Position numbers and translations under genes: made by a program
Source of the DNA: Aegilops tauschii subsp. strangulata
Lineage: Eukaryota > Streptophyta > Magnoliopsida > Poales > Poaceae
Assembly (NCBI RefSeq): GCF_002575655.3
Contig: NC_053037.3
Coordinates: forward strand, 51,534,242 to 51,598,241
Direction: 5' to 3'
DNA length: 64,000 nucleotides
Notes under the pieces: model-generated
The model's input: the letters and a program-made list of their open reading frames with translations, nothing else
What the model was told of the DNA's origin: nothing
Databases searched by the model: none
Shown: positions 10,856 through 21,172 of the stretch, piece after piece
Layout of the letters: every line of letters starts with the position of its first letter
Numbering within the stretch: position 1 is the stretch's first letter

Positions 10856-11751
10856 TACTATATAGCAGTACAATAATTCACAGGAATCCTTGATGGATGA
10901 AAGAATTGTGTGGCGCAGCCAAGCCGAAGCTCATGGCCAGAATGTGTGTTTCTAAAAAAAAAGGTCAGAATGTGCTTGGTCAGATGGGAAACATGGATAT
11001 GGATATCATTAAGTAACCTTAAAGAAAGAACGGGAAGGAGATGGGAGGTCGTTGTCAATCATTGGGCAGGCCCTATGTCATAGTGTTTTCGATCATTTCT
11101 AAAAAGGCGGAAAATGAAGAAGGAAATGATATTTGGAGTTTTGACAGGGTGTGTCGATAGAGACTTGGCTGTGTGCATCCCGCGTATCGACATACTCTTT
11201 GAAATGCATCACGTAATCCCAAAGATAGTGGTGCATTTTGATGCTTTACCAGTGTGCTCGTTATCGAAAGAGTGTTGATGTAGTGTTGTGGAGACGATCC
11301 ATGTATCCTTAAGCCGTGCTTGCTTGCCAGTAGTGGTTAAGAATATATGATAGCAGAATCAAACCAACACGCTCGACACAACGACTCTTACATAAGTAGG
11401 CTTTTATATATCATCTCACGTCATTTTTGGTTGTACTTAGCGGTGATCGACCTTGCATCTGCCCTTTTTTCCCACCAACATCGAGGGAACCAACAACATG
11501 CCAACATCAGTGAGGGCAGAGGGTTGGTGCCTAGCAGGGACAAAGGTAGATGGTTGTTCGGTTTCATGTTGTTTCTGTGAAGAGAGTGCAAAGGAGAAGG
11601 CGCTCACGGTGCTCACACACTCGTGTACGGTGCACGTACGTGATGGAGTGAGTGTCGTTTCCAGCTAAGCCAGCTAGCGTGTGATTATTAGAAGTACATT
11701 GGCTTGCTATATGCACGTGCGTCGTAACGGAAAGTAAAAGAGGGACGGTTA

Positions 11752-12099
11752 CCAACTCTTTGATGCCCCCATGCTCTCATTTCAAGAAAGGCCAACTTAA
11801 ATGGTTCAGACATTTCTTTAAAAACATATTGTGAATGTTCATAAGGCCTATTTCCACAACCCCTAAAATATTCAGACACAAATTCGAAATAAACACTGAA
11901 AAACAAAAAGACAAATCCAAATGGGAACAATGTCGATTTTCTTTTGTCGTTGTGTTCTCCATGCGTATTTTGAATTTAGATCTGAATTTTTTAGAGGTTG
12001 TAAACTCATGTCTTATGTACCCTTAACAAAAAACGATTTTTTTAAAATGTCTAAATTTACATTTTGAAAGCTGGGATCATGGGAGCATTTAAAGGTTGG
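11752..12099. mobile_element. MITE with TA duplication
   Basis: The left end ccaactctttgatgccccc pairs with the right end, whose reverse complement is ccaacctttaaatgctccc, about 25 bp with some mismatches. Flanking TA at 11750-11751 and 12100-12101 fits a Tc1/Mariner-type (Stowaway) insertion. The core is AT-rich. Confidence 0.55.
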
Positions 12100-12664
12100 T
12101 ATCACTATCACCGATACTTTCCTTGGTGATGTAGTTGCCGCCAGATGGAGATGTGCCGTCTGCTTTCGCGTCCTTCCTTGGTTGGTTGTGAGTTGGTTTA
12201 ATTAATTAATCATCATGTGTTTGGTTCGACCGTGTATTAGTACCAAATTAATTGCATAATTTGTCGGTGTCGCTACTAGAAGGATTCGTCCGTTGTGTGA
12301 GTTCTTTTGACTTGGGGCAAATCTTTTGATTGTTGTGTTGTTAATCGTGGAAAACCATTCGACAATGCAGCACATACAACAAGAAACAAAACCACAAAGG
12401 CACAAATCAACATAGGGCTCACTTGGCTAAACAGGTCGGGTAGCCCAAAAAAGGAGCAACAGAAACAATAATATCAAAGCAATCATTGAGCGTAAAAATT
12501 ATTATTGTCCCCGTTGTTTTGATATTCAAGGAAAGTAAGAATTAACCTTTGTTTATTCTCACCGAAGGAAAAACAAGAGAGAGATTCCATACGTGACACC
12601 GACGGGATAACGTATCCTAGTGCCTTGAGAATCGTGAACACTCGACCAGCTATAGCCAGACCAG
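12100..12664. other. Intergenic, partly duplicated
   Basis: 12150-12300 matches 9395-9540. The remainder to 12664 shows only short frames and nothing recognisable. Confidence 0.4.
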
Positions 12665-14039
12665 ATGAAGATAAGCACTCCTCAGCAGTAGTAGCTCGCA
12701 TGTGTCCAACCAACGGAGGGAGTGACATATGCGAGTGCACCTTTTAAACATACCAAGGTCGACACGCCATGCCGGAAACACTTGTTAGCAACCTGATTAT
12801 TTAGGACGCCGTCCATCTCAGACTAATCCAGTTTTAGTATAGTACTCCTAATTTTGTCTCGCGCCGTACCATCAAGCATATTTGTGGAAGTAGCACAATA
12901 ATTCTCATGAATCTGTCGGTCGATAAAAGAAAGAAGAAAGAGTTGTGTGGCGAGCCAAGGCCAGGCTCATGGACAGAACGTGTTTGATCAAATAGGAAAC
13001 AAGATAGATATGGATAACATCAGCTAACATTAAAGAAAGAACCGAAAGGAGATAAGATGTCGTCGTCAATCATTGGGCTAGGCCCTATGTCCTGGTGTAT
13101 GTTCGATCATTCTTTTCTATAAAAAACGAGAGAGGCTACGGCCGTATAGAGGAAGTTGTTTGCCACGACGTTGATGGTGCATCCGATCGATGCCTCATTG
13201 TGCACTTTGACGTCGATGTCATGCTGTTGCAGAGATGAGACGCATTTTATAGCGCGTCGATGCCGCTGGCTATTGGAAAAATTGTGTCCATGCATGCATG
13301 GAGGCAATTCATGCATGCGCAAATGTGACTTAGACACAAGCCGTGCTTGCTTGGTTAAGAATAAAATACGGTCCATGGAAGAATCAAACCAACACGCTTC
13401 GATGGCAACCCTTGCATAATCATCTCGTTTCACTTTTGGTTGTACGTACGTAGCAGTGATCGACCTTGCATCTGCCCTTTTTTCCCAACCAAAATCGAGG
13501 GGGCCAACAACAACATGCCAACATCAGCGCGAGGGCGGAGGGTTGGTACCTAGCAGGGTAGATAGCTGTTCGGTTACATGTTGTTTCTGTTAAGAGAGTG
13601 CACAGAAGATGCTGCGGCGAGTTCCTGGCTGCAGCAAGGAAGAGAAGCAGAAGTTGCCGCGGAGGCATGTCGCTGGCTGTCGCCGTCGGTGCGGGCGTCG
13701 ACCTAGCGCTTGCCTCCTCGCTGGCTTCTCAGCCCCACTGGGCAGTGGGCACTGCCCCGAGATTTGGTTGATGTCCTGCAGCTACAGCCGGATTGAATGC
13801 CCAACCGAACCGGCGCCCGCAATCAACACCCCCGATCGACCGACCGACGGATGGATCGAGGCACGGCCGCGTTCGTACCTCCGACAGCGCGTACTGCTGC
13901 TACGTGGGGAAGATGCCCACCACGTACGCGCACACGCGGCGAACGCTCCGCCGGGGAGACGCGAGCTCGGGTCCAGCCCGCGCGCCGACGTTTGATTTGC
14001 TTGTGGCGCGCGGGGAGTGCACCAGGGAGGGAGGGAGGG
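12665..14039 (+). repeat. Unit alpha, copy 3
   Basis: Same landmark order as the other copies (agcagtagtagctcgcatg near 12686; catgccggaaacacttgtt; the ccaacatcagcg segment; cggattgaatgcccaacc near 13790). Its 3' GC-rich part is diverged and is cut by a Mutator-like element inserted in the ggccaatca site at 14040. Confidence 0.65.
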
Positions 14040-14048
14040 GGCCAATCA

Positions 14049-14757
14049 GGCCAATCCTATATGACGCCCGTGTGCGTCATGTGGTCGCTGAAGGAACAGT
14101 CTCCAGATGGGCCGCCCCAATTGACGAGCTTCTTCTGTTTTGTCTTTTCCCTTAGGTTTTTTCTTCTTTTTTTCTCAGATCTTGGGTTTTCTTCTTCTTT
14201 TTCTGTATTTTGTTTTTGAACTTTTTTTCTTTTTGATAGGTTTGCACTATAGGGTGAACTTTTTTCTTTTTCTTTTTTTGCGGATGAGGGTGAACTGTTT
14301 TCAAATGCACACTGAACTCTTTTTAGCATACGGTGAACTATTTTTTAATGCACACTGAATGTTTTTAGCATATGTTGAACATTTTTTTCAAAATACACGT
14401 TTAAACATTCTTTATATATGTTGAACATTTTTGGTATATACATTGAACATTTTTTAATAGACGCCAAATAGTTTTTTTTATATACGGTGAACTTTTTATA
14501 AAACACATACTGAACAGTTTTTGAAAATACTTTTTTTCTATTTTTTAACACCTTATAAAAATTTGTAGCTTCTAAAAACAGTAGTTGGTTTTTTGGGTGA
14601 AAAACCGACTAAAAAATCAAAAGGAAAAATAATAAAAAACCTCTTCATGGCAAAGTGGGCCGGCCCATTCGCGTAGGCTTCAGCGAAGCCACTCCTAGTT
14701 GATGCACACGAAGTTCTAAACAAAGTTGATGCACACGAGCGTCATCTAGGAGCCCTC
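14049..14757. mobile_element. Non-autonomous Mutator-like element
   Basis: A perfect 9-bp target duplication, ggccaatca, lies at 14040-14048 and 14758-14766, the Mutator hallmark. The termini ggccaatcctatatgacg and, as reverse complement, gagggctcctagatgacg form an imperfect inverted repeat extending to the cgtgtgc motif. The core is T-rich with recurrent tgaaca words. No transposase is present. Confidence 0.75.
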
Positions 14758-14766
14758 GGCCAATCA

Positions 14767-15107
14767 GACACGAGGGTTTCTTCTCTCGAGCCTGCCTGGG
14801 TCTGCTGATGGCCTTTCAGAACCCAGCCCAGCCCAGCCTCCGAGTCAGTTCAAACCAACCCAAACCAATAGGTTTTCATGCATAAAACAAACCAAATATC
14901 TGCCGGGCTAGCTTCATATACTAACTTTTCTATTTGCGTTAAGTTGTTTTTTAAAATCAGCCTTAAAACTGATTAATCAGGAATTGACACGTGCATTAGT
15001 TGGGGATATGGGGATATGACTATGTGTGTGGCTTGCATGTGCCTTGCGATTTTATCAGTCGATTGGTGGAGCAATGATATAGATGATGGTTTCAGATATT
15101 TTGTTTG

Positions 15108-15110
<3 letters not shown>
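14767..15110. other. Intergenic, nothing definite
   Basis: Contains a short segment near 14825-14880 (gaacccagcccagcc, ccaacccaaacc) that resembles 46800-46850 and 21130-21165. Otherwise no feature seen. Confidence 0.3.

Positions 15111-15153
<43 letters not shown>
15111..15153. repeat. (CT)n microsatellite
   Basis: About 21 uninterrupted CT repeats. The long Ser-Leu and Arg-Glu frames over it are artefacts of the dinucleotide. Confidence 0.95.
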
Positions 15154-15156
<3 letters not shown>

Positions 15157-15167
15157 CGCGCAAAGGG

Positions 15168-17239
15168 GCATGTCGAGTCCAGCACCGCCGTACATGGCTA
15201 TAAAGAGCATCTTCTCCTCCCTCCTCCCCCCCCCCCCCCATGCTCCATGCTTCACCTCCTTCTCGTCCTCCCAGTCTTGGCGTCAAGCTCTTGTTCCCCT
15301 TCCAACGCTGCCCACCGAGGTCGTGGCAGTGGCGCCCTGATGCCCCCTTCTGCACCGCTGCTGCGATCAGTGCTTCGGCTATCGAGGAGCATGTCTGTTG
15401 CGGTTCTTCCCATGGAGGCCTTCGAGATGGTGATCCGGTCGTGAGCGAGCTCCCTTTCTAAAAACTGGAACTCGAGGAGCCCTCGGACGGCGACGACGAC
15501 AACTCTACGGTGCCAAGGTACAACTGCCGCATCAAGATGCACACTGCGCGTACAAGATGGACAAATCAACGCCGAGATGATGAACGGCGAGCAAGAAGCA
15601 ACTAGAGGGCACACTAGCTCTGCCAGACTCCAGCGAGCCACATATGTAATGATGTCAAATGGCTGCAAGTAACCAAACATGGCGTAAGCATCCCTAACAG
15701 TAGAGCTGGCATGTCCATGTCCAACCAACTAAGGGAAGTGACTCAGCCAGTCCACCTATAAACAAACCAAGGCCAATACGCCATGCCGGAAACAATTGTT
15801 AAGAACATTATGATTTAATGTAAAAAATGATGATTTAGTACGCCATCTATCTTAGACTAGTCCAGTTTAGTAGCTTTGCCTCTAGCGCCGTGCATATATA
15901 TAGAAGTAGCACAATAATTCACAGGAATCTTCGATGGATAAAATAGTCGCGTGGTGATCTAAGCTCATGGAAGGTCAGAATGTGAAAACGAAGCCGGAAA
16001 CATGTTTGCCACGATGTTTATAGGGTTGGTTGTGACATTGTGTGCACCATATATGTATCTCATCGTCCACTTGACGTCGTGTTTGTTGCAGAGATCAAAC
16101 CCATTTTATAGCGCGTTGATGTATGTATCAATAGAGTGCCCCTTACTGAAATAATGTGTAGATGGAGACTATGCGTGTATGCGAAATGTGACTTTCACCC
16201 AAACCGTGCTGGCTTTCCATTGACGGTTAAGAATACATGGTAGTAGGCTCAAAACACGCTTGACGGCTACTCTTGCATAAGTATGCGTTCTATACATCGT
16301 CTCGTTTCACTTTGGTTATAAGTATATTTGTCTAAATACGGATGTACGGTAAACATGTTTAGTGTTAGATACATTCGCATATGTAGACAAATCTAAAGCA
16401 AGTAATTTGAAACCAAAGTAATACTTTGGAGTGATAGATCTTGTATATGTCCTCCTTCCAACTGATATCGAGGGGACTAACAACAACGTGCCAACATCAG
16501 CGACGTAGACGGTTGGTACTCCTACGTAGCAGGATAGAATAGATGAATGCTTTGTTTTCATGTGATGTGGCTTTGGCAGGAGAAGAGAGTGCAACGAACA
16601 ACCCACGCACGTATGGAGTACGTGATGGTGGAGTGAGCGTTGGATGGTGACGCCGTGCGACTCTCCGGTCCGGCTCATATCCTGGATCAACGTCGTTTCC
16701 AGCTAGGTTAGGCTAGATAGCGTGTGATTGGGAAGCACAGTGGATATCTATGCACGTGTGTCGTTAACGGAAAGCAAAGGAGGCACGGCGCATGGCATTG
16801 AAGATCCTGGCTGCGGGAAGGAAGAGAAGTAGAAGCTGCCCCGCGGAGGCGGGGCCATGCCGCCATGTCGCTGTCGCCGTCGCCGTCGCCGTCGGTGCGC
16901 GAGCGCGTGGGCTTGCCTCCTCGCTGGTCACTGCGCCGAGATTTGATATGATCTCCTGCGGCTGCGGCTGCGGCTGCAGCCGGATTGAATGCCCAACCGA
17001 ACCGCCCCGCAATCAACACCCGGCCGCGATCGACGGATGGATGGATGGTTGGGTCGAGGCACCGTACCTCCGACAGGGCGTACCCGTGGGGGACACGCCC
17101 GCCACGTACGCCGGCACGCGCACACGCGGCCACCCGGAAGCCAACGGGGCGCCACGGACATTCAAGACGAGCTCGCGGGCGCGGGGACGCTTTGCTTCTG
17201 CCGCCTACACGAACGATGCGCGCGCAGCGGGGACTAATT
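15168..17239 (+). repeat. Unit alpha, copy 4, with 5' extension; left edge of the duplicated block
   Basis: From catgtcgagtccagcaccg at 15168 the sequence is collinear with 32157-32665, then 41403-41448, then 43573-45172, once the insertions in the second copy are removed. This makes 15168 the left breakpoint of the large duplication. It includes the uninterrupted sites used in the other copy by the Copia element (agcat near 15681) and the Harbinger element (taa near 15730). An old Stowaway-like segment at about 16318-16440 is shared with 44305-44400. Confidence 0.75.
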
Positions 17240-17247
17240 TTTTTTAG
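16792..17247 (+). CDS. Hypothetical Arg/Ala-rich ORF in unit alpha
   Basis: A 151-residue frame starting MALKILAAGRKRSR. No family is recognised. A collinear frame at 44766-45218 starts MALKILAAGRRRSR and shares the segments SRIECPTEPP and NQHPAAIDGW. Between the two, a 17-bp and a 4-bp indel in the same direction sum to 21 bp, so the frame is lost and regained. The last residues run into the oligo-T of an insertion. The low complexity and GC-rich context mean it may be chance; copies 1 and 3 do not keep the frame. Confidence 0.2.
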   Translation: MALKILAAGRKRSRSCPAEAGPCRHVAVAVAVAVGARARGLASSLVTAPRFDMISCGCGCGCSRIECPTEPPRNQHPAAIDGWMDGWVEAPYLRQGVPVGDTPATYAGTRTRGHPEANGAPRTFKTSSRARGRFASAAYTNDARAAGTNFF

Positions 17248-19004
17248 AGTACGCAACAGTACTTTTATGGAAGGGAGAAACAATGATTTATAGGAGGTCA
17301 TTCGAGTTGCGAACAACACGAGACCATAACCCACTCACTTCAACTAGTAACAAAGACATAGTACTATTTCACAAAACGTTGTAATCCTCCAACCACCCTA
17401 AGTGCCAGCTTCCAATCCTTGATCTCATCGAGAATTTTAGAGATAATTGAATCAATAGTCCTTGTAGTCGCTGGCGACGTCCAACTTGATCTTGGAACTT
17501 GCGTATTGCTTCAATACGGTCCCGATACATGAAAATACGTGATCAATACGGTCCCTGAGGTTGAAACAACAGTCCTGGCTCTACACATTGCATACGTATG
17601 CTGTATTCTCTCATATGACACATCAGCATGGGGCCGCCACGTCAGCCAGGGACCCATACGTCAGTGGGAGCGAGAAATAAGATCAAGAAAAAGAAAAAAT
17701 GCCTGTCGACACCGAGTTTCCAACCGGCGACCGCCGGCCCAAATCTGCGCGCGCATGCCACCACAGAGTAAGGGCCCTCTTCCGATAAAAACTGGATGGA
17801 CAGGCTTCTATATAAATAGCATTGACCATTCCGCTATAGGAGGCCCAGATTTATTTATTTTGTGAACGCGTGTGCTAGCGAATTAAGCTGGCAGTAGTAT
17901 TTGTTTTTTTTTTCTGTGAAAACAGTAGTATTTGCTACTCCTACTACTAATAAGATGAACGTGGTTTCGAACCATACTTTCTTTTCTTTTTCCTTTTTCT
18001 CTGTTTCTTTTTTCTTTTCTTCCTTTTCTTTTTATTTTAATTTGTAAAATAATGTTTAAAGTATCCAACATTTGTTAGCGCTTTCAAAACTAGTTCAGAA
18101 TTTTTTAACGAATCCATTTGTACAGAATTTGTTTAAAGTAAAAATCCATTTGTTTACTAAGAAACAACATGCGTACCACCCCCCCCCCCCACCCAATACG
18201 TACAGAATTTTTGGAACTGCGAATATTTTTCAAATCATGATCTTTTACAAATTCATGAATATTTTTTTGAATTCACAAATATTGTTTGAAATTGCGTACA
18301 TTGTTTTAGAACTCGTCAACAAGTTTTTACGCATAGGCGAACATATCTTGAAATTTGGGAATAAAAATTGATATTCAGAAACAGTTTTTATTTGTGACGA
18401 ACATTTTTTGAATTCATGAATATTTTTTTGAATCAGTGATTTTTTTTAAAGATTGGTTTTTTGTTATACATTGTTTCGAATATTTTTTTATAAATTCTTG
18501 GACATTGTTTTGTAGACACTAACCTTTATTTTTGAATCTTGAACATTTTATGAATCGATGAAAGTTAAAAAAAAACTCGTGAACATTTTATAAATTTACG
18601 ATTTTTTAAAAAGACAAGAATGTATGCGTACAATATAGTCTGCATCCCCATATATGCAAGATCATGCGCTTGTTGTTCTGGTGGCTTGCTTGCGCAGCAA
18701 TGTGCCACAGTTCGCGGGTTCGAATCCCTTCAGCGCGCTTTTTTCCTTCTTTTTTCCTCGGCCCACTGACATATGGGCCTTATTCGAACGTCGCCTGAGC
18801 TGGCCCGTGTCACCGCACAAATACAAGATACATATGCAATGTGTAGAGCCAGGACTGTTGTTTCAACCTCAGGGACCGTATTAATCATGTATTTTCATGT
18901 ACCGGGACCGTATTGAAGCAATACGCAAGTCCGAGGACAAAGTTGAACATCGCTAGCGACTACAAGGACTATAGATGCAATTATCTCAGAATTTTAGGCA
19001 CAAG
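17240..19004 (-). mobile_element. Insertion with oligo-T end and long inverted-repeat arms
   Basis: A 22-bp direct repeat (tgcgcgcgc, a or g, gcggggactaat) lies at about 17218-17239 and 19005-19026 with one mismatch, and the inserted DNA begins with oligo-T at its left end. Both are hallmarks of target-primed insertion of a minus-strand retroposon. However, it also contains 176-bp inverted arms at 17431-17606 and 18822-18998, expected of a DNA transposon or foldback element. The arms share fragments such as cttgcgtattgcttcaatac. The middle is AT-rich with tgaaca words and a tRNA-like module. It may be two superimposed events. Confidence 0.55.
18654..18745 (+). other. tRNA-like module in foldback element
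   Basis: The B-box-like ggttcgaatcc (18717-18727) follows an A-box-like tggcttgcttgcgcag about 30 bp upstream, and a run of T comes soon after. The acceptor and T stems pair poorly (only three firm T-stem pairs), so this is not a functional tRNA gene. Confidence 0.4.
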
Positions 19005-19026
19005 TGCGCGCGCGGCGGGGACTAAT

Positions 19027-19089
19027 CGAATCGTTTTTTTTACGAGGGGCAGGACCAATCACGCAACCGAGAGGCAGCCACCTGAATGT
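19027..19089 (+). repeat. Continuation of unit alpha copy 4
   Basis: The segment acgaggggcaggaccaatca and the following ccgagaggca match 46638-46671, showing that unit alpha resumes here after the foldback insertion. Confidence 0.7.
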
Positions 19090-19958
19090 CCCTGATTGAC
19101 GCTCGCGAGCGTCAATCAGACGTGCTTTCGTGCAGGGCGCGGTCTCAATGGGTCAGCCCATTCAGTGGCGTTCATATCGAGTCGCTACTAAAATCCAGAA
19201 AAAAAGGATGCATTCCCGGGGTATCGGACTAGAGACCGCCGCACGATAGAAAGTAATTGTTGATTACCAATTGAGCCAGCGAGTTTTAGTGACTAGTAGG
19301 CCGCACGCGTATTTAAGAACTAAATACAGTGGCAGATAAAAGAAAAATCGAAATTTTAACCATTGAACATTTTTAAATGTACATTTAATACTTTTGCGAT
19401 ACATGATGAACACTATTTAAATACACATTGAATAATTTTTAATATACGCTGAAAAATACATATATTGAACATTTTTTATATACACTGAACACTTTTAATA
19501 CAATAAACATTTTTGTGATATACGTTGAACAATATTTAAATACACATTGAACAATTTTTGTGATATATGCTGAACAATTTTTGCATTGTGAACAAATTTT
19601 GAGAAGGTGATTTGAATTTGAAAACCGTGTATGATTTTTGAAATCATGAATAAAGAGTGGAATTTCTAATATTTTTTGAAAACAAATGATAAAATTTGAA
19701 AAATGGTAGTATAAATGGAAAAGGAAAATAAATAGAAACAGAAACAAAAGAGGAAAAAGAAAAAAAAAGAAAAAACTAGAAAAAAAACAGCAAAAAACCG
19801 CTTGAGGGAACCTTCCAGAAGCGGTTGCCAAAACCGGTTGCCTCGCAATGCTTTAAGGCACAGAGTGGGCCGGCCCGTTTCACGGTGCTCGCTGGCCCGC
19901 GTTAGCAGAAGCGCAACAGTTTGACGCACGCTCGAGTCAAATAGGGTTCGCCGAAATC
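19090..19958. mobile_element. Mutator-like element with palindromic end
   Basis: The left end contains a perfect 26-bp palindrome at 19093-19118 whose half is tgattgacgctcg. The right end near 19925-19950 (gacgcacgctcgagtcaaat) gives the imperfect inverted partner. The core carries gaacatttttg-type words and, on the minus strand at about 19207-19290, a tRNA-like module. No TSD was firmly identified. Confidence 0.5.
19207..19290 (-). other. tRNA-like module, minus strand
   Basis: On the minus strand tggctcaattggta is a good A-box and, about 45 bp on, agtccgataccc resembles a B-box. The stems are degenerate. It lies inside the Mutator-like element. Confidence 0.4.
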
Positions 19959-19959
19959 A

Positions 19960-21035
19960 CTAGTTGAGGAGTACTCGTTGCAAAGATCACTCCAACCTTC
20001 CCAGGTTGCTACAACTGGCGCGCTGCATGTGCGCCACTTGTCGTAACCTGGCATTTTTCTCTTTTTTCTTAGATCCATTTATTCAAAATATTTTATCTCT
20101 TAAACCGTGTGTCCAAATCTTAAACCACTTTCACCGTTGAATTCTCGTGTCAAGATCTTCAAAACTAGATCCTATATTGATAGGTTTTGACGAACTTTTT
20201 TCTCATGAAAAAAAGGACGAAAAAACCGAACCGGGAGCACATGTTTTTTCGCTTTCGAAAAAGGAACGACCGTGACTCTCATGAAATCACAACTGTTCCT
20301 CTCGTCGAAGCAAATCCGTGACTTTCGTGGAAAGAAAAAGAAGAAGAGAAAACACATTTTTTCCGTTTCTGAGGAGGCACGGCCGTGACTCGCGAAAGCA
20401 CAACCGTGCCTCACGCGAAAGCAAAACCGTGAATCTCGCGAAAGGAAAAACAAACGGAAAACACATTTTTTTCATTTCCGAGAGGCACGGTCGTGACTCT
20501 CGCGAAAGCACAATTGTGCCTCTCGCGGAAGCAAAACCATGACTCTCGCGAAAGGAAAAAGAAACAGAAAATGCGTTTTTTTGTTTCCGAGAGGCACGGC
20601 CGTGACTCTCGCTAAAGCACAACCGTGCCTTTCGCGGAAGCAAAACCGAGACTCTCGCGAAAGGAAAAAAAACATAAAACACGTTTTTTTTCGTTTCCAA
20701 GAGACACGACCGTGACTCTCGCGAAAGCAAAATCGTTCCTCTCGCGGAAGCAAAACCGTAACTCTCGTGAAAGGAAAAAAACGCATTTTTTCACGAGGAA
20801 AAAAATTAGTTTCTAAAAAAAATTGATCGAAAAGCTAAGGAAGACCGGTGAAAAACCAAAATGTTGAAAAAACCCGGGAAAATGTTTTAAAACCCGATAA
20901 TGCGTGCGGAAAAAAAAATCCGGAGGAAGCACCCAGAGCACGACACGTGTCAAATATCTCGCCAAGTGACGCTGATCATTGCGAGACTCTTGATAGAGCG
21001 CTCGTTAATTAGTTGCTCTCAGGGTTCGCCCATCC
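19960..21035. mobile_element. Probable Mutator-like element carrying a minisatellite
   Basis: Bounded by similar inverted sequences (gagtactcgttgcaaagatc at the left; near 20985 at the right the complement of gagtctcgcaatgatc). No transposase is present. The inner 20172-20800 is a tandem repeat. The ends are approximate. Confidence 0.4.
20172..20800. repeat. ~110-bp tandem repeat, about five copies
   Basis: Successive aggcac/aggaac anchors at about 20263, 20375, 20483, 20592 and 20702 give periods of 108-112 bp. Each unit has gtgactctcgcgaaag, a second gcgaaagca half-repeat and an a-rich then t-rich stretch. Parallel open frames on both strands follow from this periodicity. Confidence 0.85.
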
Positions 21036-21172
21036 CGGGGGCAGAAAGCTTTTGCTCGCCTAGCCTCGTTAATTAGTTGCCCAGCCTATTTCTGGTCCAA
21101 CAACTACTCTTCCACAAACCCGCCTTGAGAACACAGCCCAATCCGTCCTGCGAAACAATTCAACTCAAACCA
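21036..21172 (+). repeat. Duplicated-block segment
   Basis: Matches 46695-46850: gcttttgctcgcctagc, gtccaacaact, gagaacacagcccaa and gaaacaattcaa occur in the same order. It continues the collinearity of the large duplication. Confidence 0.7.

Larger units (their letters stand above)
10150..11749 (+). repeat. Unit alpha, copy 2
   Basis: Starts near agcagcagtattagctccc and follows the same order of landmarks as copies at 12665, 15680 and 43573: the gtgac..ccagtccacctata segment, the catgccggaaacacttgtt segment, and the tgccaacatcag segment at about 11500. It ends around 11749 near cgtaacggaaag without the GC-rich 3' part. Two small MITEs are inserted. No conserved protein is evident. Confidence 0.65.

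Noticed and set aside
15016..15444. Long frame across the (CT)n tract with a hydrophobic C-terminal half
   Set aside because: The Ser-Leu run is dinucleotide repeat; in the homologous region at 32157 the upstream part is absent and the frame is not kept.
18654..18745. A functional tRNA gene
   Set aside because: B-box is good but the acceptor and T stems do not pair adequately and no anticodon arm is convincing.
20287..20794. Several overlapping minus-strand frames rich in Phe, Arg and Ser
   Set aside because: They are produced by a ~110-bp tandem repeat read in different frames.
20172..20800. CRISPR-like array
   Set aside because: The units are contiguous tandem repeats without unique spacers, in a plant genome.
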